From: Longimicrobiales bacterium
GTDB lineage: Bacteria > Gemmatimonadota > Gemmatimonadetes > Longimicrobiales > Gaopeijiaceae
Length of the DNA: 64,000 nt
Direction of reading: 5' to 3'
Assembly (NCBI GenBank): GCA_958296005.1
Contig: CATQHQ010000001.1
Span: forward strand, 946,134 to 1,010,133
Below, one piece after another: positions 51,241-59,510 of the stretch. The notes below the pieces were generated by a model that was not told the origin of the DNA, did not search any database, and saw only the letters and a program-made list of their open reading frames with translations. Position numbers and translations under genes: made by a program. Within the stretch, counting starts at the first letter, position 1. The number at the start of each line of letters is the position of its first letter.

Positions 51241-51453
51241 CTACTTGGTGGATTCTGCGTGGGCGCTGCGGTCACGGCGAAGCCCTCCGCCCAGGCAACG
51301 GTGCACGCCGACGCCGTAGGGCAGGGCGGCGGACGTCGCGAAGATGCCGGCGAACTTTCGCCAATACCGGGGCGGGATGCCGCCGTTCTCCCACAGCAAG
51401 CGCATCCACACCGACAATGCCGCGAAGGTGCAGGGGTGGAAGTCGTTCTTCAT
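51241..51453 (-). pseudogene. Small ORF resembling the N-terminus of a sulfotransferase-type protein (fragment)
   Basis: 70 residues from the ATG at 51453, ending 7 bases before the penicillin acylase start. The segment FAALSVWMRLLWENGGIPPR followed by YWRKFAGIFATSAALP resembles the amphipathic N-terminal segment of some bacterial sulfotransferase-family proteins. After it the sequence turns to low-complexity Arg/Gly and stops, with no PAPS-binding loop. I read it as a truncated gene, with a small functional protein as the alternative. The resemblance is from memory of the family, so confidence is low. Confidence 0.4.
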
Positions 51454-51505
51454 GCGGCATCGTGCCGCAGGGGTCACAGGTGCGCAAGCACGAGCCGTTG
51501 CGTGC

Positions 51506-53227
51506 TCAAGCCTCGTGGGTGGTTGCTCCGCCGGCCACGGTTCTCACGACCGGAATCTCCTTGATGGCGCCGGGATCGACGTCGTGGGGATCGGCGGCCA
51601 GCACCACGAAGTCGGCCAGCTTGCCGACGGCGACCGAACCCTTGACGTCCTCTTCGAAGGAGGCGTACGCCCCGCCCATCGTGCAGACGCGCAGCGCTTC
51701 CGCCACGCTGATCCGCTGGTTTGCGCCCCACGTCCGACCGTCGAAGTCGGTGCGCGTCGCCATGCTCTGGATCGCCATGAGGGGCTCGTAGGGACCCGGC
51801 GTGTAGTCCGACGCCGGCGCAACGGGGATTCCGTGGTCCAGGAACGACCTGTGGGCGAACATCCACTCCATCTTCTCGGGCCCGTACTCCACCCACTTGT
51901 TGCCGTGGTAGTGGACGTAGGTGTAGAAGGGCGTGGGCACGACGCCTGCGGCCTTGATCCGCCGGAGCAGCTCCGGGTTGACCAGCGAGCAGTGCTCGAT
52001 CCTGTGGCGCGGGTCCGGGCGGGGCCAGCGCTCCTGGACGCGCTCGTAGGCGTTGAGGACCATGTCGATGGCGATGTCGCCGTTGGCGTGGATGCCGACC
52101 TGCCAGTTCGAGCGGTGGGCGCGCTCCACCACCTCGTGGATCTCCTCCTGGCTCATGGTGAGGATCCCGTAGTCGTCGGGACGGCCCACGTAGGGCGTGC
52201 TCATGCGCATCGTGCGCTCGGAGGCCGAGCCGTCGGCGCCGTACTTGACCGGGCCCACGCGCAGCCACTCGTCGCCGAAGCCCGTGGCGACCCCTGCCTC
52301 TCGGAGGTCCTCGTAGGGGCCTCGCATGAGCATGTAGACGCGGCAGCGCAGATCGCCGGCGCGGTAGGCGGCCTGGTAGGCGGCCACGCTGGCGGCGGAG
52401 GTGCCGGCATCGTGGAACGAGGTCAGTCCGGCCTGGGCCATGAGTCGGGTGATCAGGGCCACCCCGGCCTGCCGGTCGTCGTCGGTGTGGGTACTGGGGA
52501 TCAGCGAACGGAAGACGTAGTTCGCGCGCTCCGCGACCAGTCCGGTCAGTGCGCCCTCGGCGCGGTAGAACTTGCCGCCCGGCGGGTCCGGGGTGTCGGC
52601 GTCCACGCCCGCCAGCGCAAAGGCGCGGGAGTTGTAGACGCTGGTGTGTCCGCCTCGGTGCCCCACCACCGCCGGGTGGTTCGGAACCGCTTCGTCCAGG
52701 TCGAGCCGGTTCAGAGGCCGGCCCTCGGCCAGCTTCGTGTCGTCGTACTTGAAGCCCACCACCCACTCGCCGGCCGGAGTCTCGCGAGCCCTGGTCGCCA
52801 TCCGATCGGTGATCTCGGCGATGCTGCGGACGTCCACGTTCACGTCCTTCAGCTCCCGCACGCCCGCCGCCGCCGGGTGCGTGTGGGCGTCGATGAAGCC
52901 TGGGACGATCACCGCGTCGCCGTGGTCGATCACCTCGGTCGCCGTCCCCCGGAGGTTCTCCACGTCGGCCCGGGAGCCCACCGCCACGAAGCGGCCGTCC
53001 TTGACTGCCAGGGATTCGGCCCGGGGGTTGGCGTCGTCCATGGTGTGGATTGTCCCGCCGTGGACGATGAGGTCGGGCGCCGTGCCCGCGCCGGTGCCGA
53101 GCCCGCCGTCCGCTGGTCCGCTTCCGCGTTCCCCCGGCCGCCCGCAGCCAGTCGCCAGTCCTGCTCCGGCGCTCGCCGCTGCTCCCAGGAAGCGGCCTCG
53201 CGTCATTCCTCTCGCCCGTGCGCTCAT
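51506..53227 (-). CDS. Exported amidohydrolase, YtcJ-type
   Basis: 573 residues. The ATG at 53227 overlaps the symporter stop. The N-terminus is a lipoprotein/Tat-like signal (TRGRFLGAAASAGAGLATGC, with one Arg of the pair replaced by Gly-Arg). Amidohydrolase-3 marks: LIVHGGTIHTMDDANPRAES, VIVPGFIDAHTHP (metal His pair), GIHANGDIAIDMVL, HRIEHCSLV and SDYTPGPYEP. YtcJ relatives hydrolyse N-substituted formamides and other amides. An exported amidase beside a symporter fits release of an amine or amino acid before uptake. Confidence 0.88.
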   Translation of the reverse strand: MSARARGMTRGRFLGAAASAGAGLATGCGRPGERGSGPADGGLGTGAGTAPDLIVHGGTIHTMDDANPRAESLAVKDGRFVAVGSRADVENLRGTATEVIDHGDAVIVPGFIDAHTHPAAAGVRELKDVNVDVRSIAEITDRMATRARETPAGEWVVGFKYDDTKLAEGRPLNRLDLDEAVPNHPAVVGHRGGHTSVYNSRAFALAGVDADTPDPPGGKFYRAEGALTGLVAERANYVFRSLIPSTHTDDDRQAGVALITRLMAQAGLTSFHDAGTSAASVAAYQAAYRAGDLRCRVYMLMRGPYEDLREAGVATGFGDEWLRVGPVKYGADGSASERTMRMSTPYVGRPDDYGILTMSQEEIHEVVERAHRSNWQVGIHANGDIAIDMVLNAYERVQERWPRPDPRHRIEHCSLVNPELLRRIKAAGVVPTPFYTYVHYHGNKWVEYGPEKMEWMFAHRSFLDHGIPVAPASDYTPGPYEPLMAIQSMATRTDFDGRTWGANQRISVAEALRVCTMGGAYASFEEDVKGSVAVGKLADFVVLAADPHDVDPGAIKEIPVVRTVAGGATTHEA

Positions 53228-54732
53228 GATCCTTCTCCTGCGGTAAAGGGTCCGCCGACCACGCGCCTTACGTCGTCGATCTCCTCGCCTGCCCCCGGAG
53301 GCGGTTCGGTGAGGAGGCTCACCGCGATCGTAACCGCGAAGCCCGCTGCGAAGCCCGGGATCATCTCGTACAGGTCCAGGAAGCGCTCCTTGAAGACGAG
53401 GGCCCACGCAATCGCCGAGACGAAGCCCGCGACCATCCCCGCGATCGCCCCGGCTCTGGTGGTTCGTCGCCAGAAGAGGGAGCAGAGGACGACCGGCGTG
53501 AACGCCGACGCCAGCCCGGACCATGCGAAGAGCACGAACCAGAAGATCACCTGGTTCTCCCCCGGCAGGGCGAAGGCGAGTCCGCCCAGTCCGATGACGG
53601 CCGTCAGAATCCGTCCCGCCACCGACAGTCCCCGGTCCGGCAGGTCCGGGCGAAGGATCTTCTGAACGACGTCCCGGATCACCGCCGACGAGGCCAGGAT
53701 CAGCAGCGAGTCCACGGTCGACATGATCGCGGCGATGACGACCACCAGGGCCAGCCCGGCCACCACCGCCGGGAAGAGCTCCGTGGCCATGACCGGGAAC
53801 ACGGTCTCGGGGTCGGCCAGCCCAGGGAAGAGATAGCGTCCCGCGATGCCGGCGAGCACGGCGCCCACGTCGAAGACCACGATGCACGCCACCGCGATCA
53901 CCCCGCCCCGGGGGATCTGCCGTCGGTCGCGGGCCGACATGAAGCGGGTCAGGAGCTGAGGAGCGCCCAGGAACGCCAGCCCGATCCCCGCGAAGCTCAC
54001 GGCGCTGACCACGCCGGCCAAGCTGAAGCCGTGGGCGCCCATGGGCTGCAGCAGGGCCGGGTCCGCCTGGCCGATGCCGGCCATGAGGGCGCTCCATCCT
54101 CCGGCGTGCCAGATCCCGGCGATGGGCAGCAGCAGCAGGCAGAGGAACATGAGTACGCCCTGGACCAGGTCGCTGTACGCGACGGCCTTGAAGCCCCCGA
54201 CGCTGGTGTAGACGAGGATGACGGCCGCGCCGATCAGGACGCCGGTCAGGTAGCTGGTTCCGATGAACGACGAGAACGCCTTCCCCGACATGACGAGCTG
54301 TGCCGCCGTGTAGGCCACCACCATCGTGAAGATGATGACGGCGCTCACGATGCGGAGAGCGTGGCCCCGGTCCTTGAAGCGGTCGGCCAGGTAGTCGGGA
54401 ACGGTGATGGCGTCGTACCGGTCGGTGAACTCCTTGAAGGGGCGGGCGACCACCGTCCACGCCAGCGCCACCCCGAGCACCTCCCCGAGCACGACCCACA
54501 TGGCGTGGAAGCCGACCAGGTAGCCCATGCCGGTCAGGCCCAGCAGGAGCCACGCGCTCTCGCCGGTCGTGTTGGCGGAGAACGCGATCACCCACGACGG
54601 GAGCTTCTTGCCGGCCAGGTAGAAGCCGGACACGGAGCTGCTCTCGCGGCTGGTCCACCACCCGATCCCCACGAGCACCAGGACGTACCCGGCGAGGACC
54701 GAGACGATCGCGGCGTTGCCGGAATCAATCAT
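53224..54732 (-). CDS. Sodium:solute symporter family transporter
   Basis: 502 residues with about 13 membrane helices. SSS family marks: FYLAGKKLPSWVIAFSANT with TGESAWLLLGLTG in helix 2, the Na+-site region DLVQGVLMFLC, and MSTVDSLLILASSAVIRDVV in helix 8. It imports a small solute with Na+. The neighbours suggest beta-alanine, another beta-amino acid or an amine as cargo, although proline/PutP-like relatives are equally close by eye. The gene overlaps the small membrane ORF upstream by eight bases and the amidohydrolase downstream by four. Confidence 0.93.
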   Translation of the reverse strand: MIDSGNAAIVSVLAGYVLVLVGIGWWTSRESSSVSGFYLAGKKLPSWVIAFSANTTGESAWLLLGLTGMGYLVGFHAMWVVLGEVLGVALAWTVVARPFKEFTDRYDAITVPDYLADRFKDRGHALRIVSAVIIFTMVVAYTAAQLVMSGKAFSSFIGTSYLTGVLIGAAVILVYTSVGGFKAVAYSDLVQGVLMFLCLLLLPIAGIWHAGGWSALMAGIGQADPALLQPMGAHGFSLAGVVSAVSFAGIGLAFLGAPQLLTRFMSARDRRQIPRGGVIAVACIVVFDVGAVLAGIAGRYLFPGLADPETVFPVMATELFPAVVAGLALVVVIAAIMSTVDSLLILASSAVIRDVVQKILRPDLPDRGLSVAGRILTAVIGLGGLAFALPGENQVIFWFVLFAWSGLASAFTPVVLCSLFWRRTTRAGAIAGMVAGFVSAIAWALVFKERFLDLYEMIPGFAAGFAVTIAVSLLTEPPPGAGEEIDDVRRVVGGPFTAGEGS

Positions 54733-54886
54733 GCGGCTTGGCGGCGGCCTTTGGGTCGGGCGCGTTTGAACCGCTGGACGGGGCGCTGCGGCCGTGGGCT
54801 CGGTACGCCGCTGCCGCCATGACCACCGCCGGCACGGTGGCCGCGACGATCAGGAGCCAGGTCCCGACAGGGAGGCCGGCGATCAT
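54725..54886 (-). CDS. 53-residue membrane microprotein linked to the symporter
   Basis: 53 residues. The start ATG overlaps the aminotransferase stop (ATGA) and the stop lies inside the first codons of the symporter gene, so it fills the gap exactly. One membrane helix (about 8-28: GTWLLIVAATVPAVVMAAAA) follows a short N-terminus with GLP, then comes a Ser/Ala/Pro-rich polar tail. Size and position match small accessory proteins encoded just before SSS transporters in other bacteria, but the sequence family is not recognised. Probable symporter subunit or stability factor (inference). Confidence 0.7.
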   Translation of the reverse strand: MIAGLPVGTWLLIVAATVPAVVMAAAAYRAHGRSAPSSGSNAPDPKAAAKPHD

Positions 54887-56283
54887 CGGGAGTCGTCCAC
54901 GGCGGCGCAGGCGGCCGACAGCCGGCGGAGGGCTTCGTCGACTTCGTCCGGGGAGATCAGGAGCGAGGGGCCCAGGCGGATCACGTGGCCGTGGAGCCCG
55001 CCGAGTCCGATCAGCAGTCCGTTCTCCCTAGCGGCGTTCAGCAAGGCGACGCCCAGTTCGGGAGCGGGGGTCTTGACGTGGGGGTCGTGCACCAGTTCCA
55101 GGGCCTGCATGAGCCCCATGCCGCGCGCTTCGCCGATCCACGAGTACCGTTCCGCCAACGCGTCCAGTCCCGCCCGCAGCCGCCCGCCCTGTGCCGAGGC
55201 CCGGGAGGGGACGCGCTCTTCCTCCATCACCCGGATCGCCGTCGCCACGGCCGCCATGCAGACCGGGTTGCCGCCGAAGGTGGAGAGGGTCTTGCCTCGC
55301 CAGCTGGCGGCGACCTCCGGCGTGGCCGTGACCGCCCCGGCGGGCATTCCGGCGCCCAGCCCCTTGGCCGTGACGATGATCTCCGGGACCACGTCCCAGT
55401 GCTCGATCCCGAACCACTCGCCGCCGGTGCGCCCAAAGCCGGATTGGACCTCGTCGCTGATGAAGACGCCGCCGTAGGAGCGGACGACTTCGGCCATGCG
55501 CTGGAAGTAGCCTCGGGGCGGCACGATGTAGCCGCCCACGCCCTGGATCGTCTCGGCGATGAGGGCGGCGGGCCGGCCGTTGGTGGTGGTCTCGATCACC
55601 TCCGCCAGGTCCCGGGCGTAGATCTCCGACAGCTCCTCGTCGGTGCGGGCGCCGAAGGGGGCGCGGTACGGGTAAGGCGAGAGGGCGTGGGTAATCCCCG
55701 TGACCGTACTGGGCAAGACCCGCCACGGCGCGTGAGCGGTGACGGCTGCGGCCATGCTGGTGCGCCCGTGGTAGGCGTGGCGCAGGGCCACGACCTCGGT
55801 GCGCCCGGTGTGGAGGCGCGCCGCAGTCAGGGCGGTCTCGATCGCTTCGGTGCCGCTGTTGAGGAAGAAGGTGCGGCTCAGGTCGCCGGGAGCGATCCCC
55901 GCCAGCCGCTCCGCCGCCTCGACCTGGGGCTCGTTCACGTACAGGGGCGACACGTGGCCGAGACGGGCGGCCTGCTCCTGCACCGCCGCCGTGATCTCCG
56001 GGTGGCAGTGCCCCAAGGAGGTGGTGAGGATCCCGGCGAAGGCGTCCAGGTACTCGCGGCCGTCGTGGTCCTTCACCCAGCACCCCGAGCCTTCGGCGAT
56101 CGCCACGGGCTCGGCGTAGAGGGGCGCCACGCAATCGAAGAGCGACTCCCGCTGACGGGCGAGGAGCGCGGCGCTGCGTGCGCCGCCGACGGCCGGGGAA
56201 CGATCGGCTCCTGCCGCCGGCCAGGTGCCTGCGTTCGGCTGGCTCGCCGTGTTCGGCTGGCTCGCTACTGCCGGCGAGCTCAC
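54883..56283 (-). CDS. Class III pyridoxal-phosphate aminotransferase (omega-amino acid type)
   Basis: 466 residues from a GTG that overlaps the dehydrogenase stop (GTGA). Fold-type I class III marks: LDAFAGILTTSLGHCHPEI, FFLNSGTEAIETALTAARL, ALRHAYHGRTSMAAAVT, ISDEVQSGFGRTG and the PLP lysine in IVTAKGLGAGMP (about 307). Related enzymes are alanine-glyoxylate aminotransferase 2 and beta-alanine or 3-aminoisobutyrate:pyruvate aminotransferase. Next to MmsA, a beta-amino acid is the best guess for the substrate, giving malonate- or methylmalonate-semialdehyde. The first 45 residues are an unusual Ser/Ala/Pro-rich extension with repeats (SQPNTASQPN). Confidence 0.9.
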   Translation of the reverse strand: MSSPAVASQPNTASQPNAGTWPAAGADRSPAVGGARSAALLARQRESLFDCVAPLYAEPVAIAEGSGCWVKDHDGREYLDAFAGILTTSLGHCHPEITAAVQEQAARLGHVSPLYVNEPQVEAAERLAGIAPGDLSRTFFLNSGTEAIETALTAARLHTGRTEVVALRHAYHGRTSMAAAVTAHAPWRVLPSTVTGITHALSPYPYRAPFGARTDEELSEIYARDLAEVIETTTNGRPAALIAETIQGVGGYIVPPRGYFQRMAEVVRSYGGVFISDEVQSGFGRTGGEWFGIEHWDVVPEIIVTAKGLGAGMPAGAVTATPEVAASWRGKTLSTFGGNPVCMAAVATAIRVMEEERVPSRASAQGGRLRAGLDALAERYSWIGEARGMGLMQALELVHDPHVKTPAPELGVALLNAARENGLLIGLGGLHGHVIRLGPSLLISPDEVDEALRRLSAACAAVDDSR

Positions 56284-57758
56284 CACCGTGAGATCACCAC
56301 GCGCTGGTCGGTGTAGAACGCTACCGAGTCCTTGCCTTGGGCCTTCAGGTCGCCGTAGAAGGAGGCGCGGGCGCCGCCGAAGGGGAAGAAGGCCATCGGC
56401 GCCGCCACGCCGATGTTCACCCCCAGCATCGAGATGCCGGCTTGGTAGCGGAACTCCCGGGCGGCCCGGCCGGACTGGGTGAAGATCGACGCCGCGTTGC
56501 CGTAGGGGTTCCGGCCCACGAGTTCCAGGGCGGCTTCCAGGGAGTCTGCCCGCGCCAGTCCCGCGACCGGGCCGAACACTTCGTCGCGACCGATGGGGGT
56601 GTCGGGGGAGACGTTCTCGAAGACGGTCGGTCCCAGCCAATGGCCCCCAGGGTAGCCGGCGACGGTCGTCCCCCGGCCGTCGAGGAGGAGGCGGGCGCCG
56701 TCGCGTTCTCCCTGGGCGATGAAGCCGGCGACCCGGTTCCTGTGCGCGTCGGAGATCACCGGCCCCATGTCGACCCCGTCGTCCATCCCGCACCCCACCT
56801 TCAGGGAGGCGGCGCCGTCCAGGATGCGCTCCCGCACCGGCTCGTAGGACTCACCGACGCCCACCACCACCGAGCCTGCCAGGCAGCGCTGTCCGGCGCA
56901 CCCGAATATCGACTCCACCACGGCGGAAGCCACCATGTCCGGATCGGCGTCGGGCAGGACGATCATGTGGTTCTTGGCGCCGCCCAGCGCCTGCGCCCGC
57001 TTGCCCGCTGCGCCCGCCGCCCGGTAGATCGCGGCGGCGACCTCGCTGGAGCCCACGAACGACACCCCGGCAACGTCGGGGTGCGCCACCAGCGCCTGGG
57101 CCGCCTCTCCCCGACCGTGCACCACGTTCAGCACGCCGGGCGGAAGGCCCGCCTGCACCGCCAGCTCCACCACCCGGTGGTGGGTGAGGGGGTCCTGCTC
57201 GCTGGGCTTGAGGACGACGGTGTTGCCCGCCGCCACGGCGTAGGGCCAGAACCAGAGGGGCACCATCATGGGGAAGTTGTAGGGCGTGATCACGGCAAAG
57301 ACGCCGACCGGCTGACGCACCGCCTCGCAGTCCACGCCCCGGGCCACGTCCTCCAGCGTGTCGCCCATCATGAGGGCGGGCATACCGGCGGCGTGTTCCA
57401 CATTCTCGATCCCGCGCTGCACCTCGCCCCAGGCCTCGTCCAAGTTCTTGCCGTGCTCCCGGACCAGCGCCCGAGCCAGCTCGTCGTGGTGCTCGTCGAT
57501 CAGCGCCTTCAGGCGGAAGAAGACCCGGGCCCGCTCCACCACCGGCGTGCGCCGCCACTCGGGGAATGCAGCTTTGGCGGCGGCGACCGCCGCGTCCATG
57601 TCGGCGGCCTCGGAGACGGGCACGGCCCCCAGGGTCTCGCCGGTGGCGGGGTCGGAAACGGCGAGGCGGGCGTCCGATCGGGGGACGGACCACTCGCCGT
57701 TCACGAAGTTGGGGGTGACTTGGCTGCTTGCGGCTTGGCCCGGCTTGGTCTGAACCAT
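56280..57758 (-). CDS. mmsA: CoA-acylating methylmalonate-semialdehyde dehydrogenase
   Basis: 492 residues from the ATG at 57758. ALDH superfamily with MMSDH marks: NFVNGEWSVPRSDARLAVSD, VITPYNFPMMVPLWFWPYA, VGSSEVAAAIYRAAGAAGKR, ALGGAKNHMIVLPDAD, and the catalytic Cys in FGCAGQRCLAG (about 290). It oxidises methylmalonate- or malonate-semialdehyde to propionyl-CoA or acetyl-CoA, with NAD+ and CoA. It heads a run of overlapping genes (aminotransferase, microprotein, symporter, amidohydrolase) and is divergent from the Wzi-like gene. Confidence 0.93.
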   Translation of the reverse strand: MVQTKPGQAASSQVTPNFVNGEWSVPRSDARLAVSDPATGETLGAVPVSEAADMDAAVAAAKAAFPEWRRTPVVERARVFFRLKALIDEHHDELARALVREHGKNLDEAWGEVQRGIENVEHAAGMPALMMGDTLEDVARGVDCEAVRQPVGVFAVITPYNFPMMVPLWFWPYAVAAGNTVVLKPSEQDPLTHHRVVELAVQAGLPPGVLNVVHGRGEAAQALVAHPDVAGVSFVGSSEVAAAIYRAAGAAGKRAQALGGAKNHMIVLPDADPDMVASAVVESIFGCAGQRCLAGSVVVGVGESYEPVRERILDGAASLKVGCGMDDGVDMGPVISDAHRNRVAGFIAQGERDGARLLLDGRGTTVAGYPGGHWLGPTVFENVSPDTPIGRDEVFGPVAGLARADSLEAALELVGRNPYGNAASIFTQSGRAAREFRYQAGISMLGVNIGVAAPMAFFPFGGARASFYGDLKAQGKDSVAFYTDQRVVISRW

Positions 57759-57872
57759 GTGTTCGGCTGTGCTCCGGGGAAGGGGAGATGACCGGCGAAC
57801 GTGCCTAGACGAGCCCACGTGGGCAAGTCCGGCTGATGTTGCCGGGAAGGCGCACCGGACCAAGTTGCGAGG

Positions 57873-59495
57873 ATGAACGGGAGCTATCGAGTGGCGGTGG
57901 CGTCGCTAGGGGTCGCCGCGGTGGCCGTGTCCGTGGCGTTCCCCCACGACGTCCGCGCCCAAGCCACCGCCTACGTGCCCAGCCCGGATCCTGCCTACGC
58001 CGACCTCGAGCTGCTGGCCGCGGCAGAGCTGATCGGGACCCTTGCCGCCGGGGAAGGCCCGCACTCCCGCGCCGCCTTCGCGCGTTGGGCGGCCGAGGCG
58101 TCGGCGCGGTCCGCCTCCCAGGGCGCCGAGACCTTGTCGCCTCGCGTCAAGGAAGCCCTGGCGCGCCTGCTCCGCCGCTTCGCGCCACCTGCTGCCGCGA
58201 GCGAGCCGGTCGCGCTTCGCGACGCCCAAGCCGACCTCTGGTTCGCCGACTCGCCCTACCGGCCCCTCGGTCCCGGCGCGGCGGGCGGGATCGACGGACG
58301 CCTGAACCCCCTCCTGCAACGCAACCAGGGCCGGACGATCGCCGACGGCTGGACCGTCGCCGCCGAGTTTGCGGCCGACGCCGGAACCGATCGGCTCGCC
58401 GCCTCCGTTCGACCCCGCGTTTGGCTCTACGCGCCCCGAGGAGCCGAAGCCGCCTCCTTCTCCGCAACGATCCACTCCGCCTACGCCAGACTCCTGATGG
58501 GTCCGCTTGCGCTGGCGGCCGGCCGCAACCCGATGACCGTGGGCTACGGACGGGACGGAGGGCCGCTGCTCTCCAACAACGCTCGGGGCTTCGACATGGT
58601 CCGCCTGACGACGGAGCGACCGGTTCGACTGCCGGGACCGTTCCGCGGGTGGGGCCGGTGGCGGGCGTCGGCGATGCTGGCCCAGATGGGGACCAACCGC
58701 GACGTGCCGGGCAGCTGGCTGTCGGCGTTTCGGCTCAGCAACCGTCCGTGGGCGTACACCGAGCTCGCCCTCGTCTACGTGAACCTGCAGGGCGGCGACG
58801 GTGCCCCTGCCGGGACGTTCCGCGAGCGCGCCGTGGACGTCCTCTTCCCCTTTCTGGGAGGCGTGATCGAGCTCTCCGACAAGGCTGGCGGGGGCGACCT
58901 TCACGTCACCGTCCCGTCGATCCGCACCCACTTCTTCGGCAACTTCATCGCCACCGACCTTCGGGCGAACGGGCAGCAAGCGCGCCGGGCGTTCTGGCAG
59001 GACGTGATCTGGGCGTTCGGCGCCCGCACCTACGGGCTCGGGAGCGACGAACGCTTGGACGTGTGGGCGGACGCGAAGAGCGCGGGACCCCTCCCTCACA
59101 CCCATCACCAGTACACCTCGGGGCTGACCTTGGACGGGCGCGTCCTCGGCGATCCTCTGGGACCCAACGCCCGAAGCGTCTCCGCCGGCGTGACGTGGAC
59201 GGCGACGGAGTGGAGGGTGGAGGCGTCCGCAGCCCAGGAGCGCTACTCCGCCGACGAATGGGTGCTGGCAGGCGCCTTCGACGGCGACACGCGACCGTGG
59301 GTGTGGACCAAGACCAGCGAGCGCCCCAGCGAGATCCGGCGCCGAGTGACGGTGGACTGGACCCGAGCGCCGGAGCAGGCCGGGGTCGCCGTGGCGGTTC
59401 GTCTCGCCTACGAGCGCGTCGTCAACTTCGCGTTCACCGGGCGAAGTCGGCACAACTTCGCCGTCCGGATGCGGGTCCGGTGGTCGGGGCGCTGA
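57873..59495 (+). CDS. Capsule-assembly Wzi-like outer-membrane beta-barrel protein
   Basis: 540 residues. Signal peptide to about residue 30 (VSVAFPHDVRAQA). A helical N-terminal part (about 40-110) precedes a long series of amphipathic strands, with phrases seen in Wzi-family proteins: GPLALAAGRNPMTVGYGRDG, LLSNNARGFDMVRL, NRPWAYTELALVYVN. It ends with strands rather than a classical terminal Phe. Wzi anchors capsule polysaccharide at the surface in enterobacteria. No other capsule genes are in the window, so the role here is inferred only from family. Confidence 0.75.
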   Translation: MNGSYRVAVASLGVAAVAVSVAFPHDVRAQATAYVPSPDPAYADLELLAAAELIGTLAAGEGPHSRAAFARWAAEASARSASQGAETLSPRVKEALARLLRRFAPPAAASEPVALRDAQADLWFADSPYRPLGPGAAGGIDGRLNPLLQRNQGRTIADGWTVAAEFAADAGTDRLAASVRPRVWLYAPRGAEAASFSATIHSAYARLLMGPLALAAGRNPMTVGYGRDGGPLLSNNARGFDMVRLTTERPVRLPGPFRGWGRWRASAMLAQMGTNRDVPGSWLSAFRLSNRPWAYTELALVYVNLQGGDGAPAGTFRERAVDVLFPFLGGVIELSDKAGGGDLHVTVPSIRTHFFGNFIATDLRANGQQARRAFWQDVIWAFGARTYGLGSDERLDVWADAKSAGPLPHTHHQYTSGLTLDGRVLGDPLGPNARSVSAGVTWTATEWRVEASAAQERYSADEWVLAGAFDGDTRPWVWTKTSERPSEIRRRVTVDWTRAPEQAGVAVAVRLAYERVVNFAFTGRSRHNFAVRMRVRWSGR

Positions 59496-59510
59496 CGACC
59501 GAGTCCGCCC

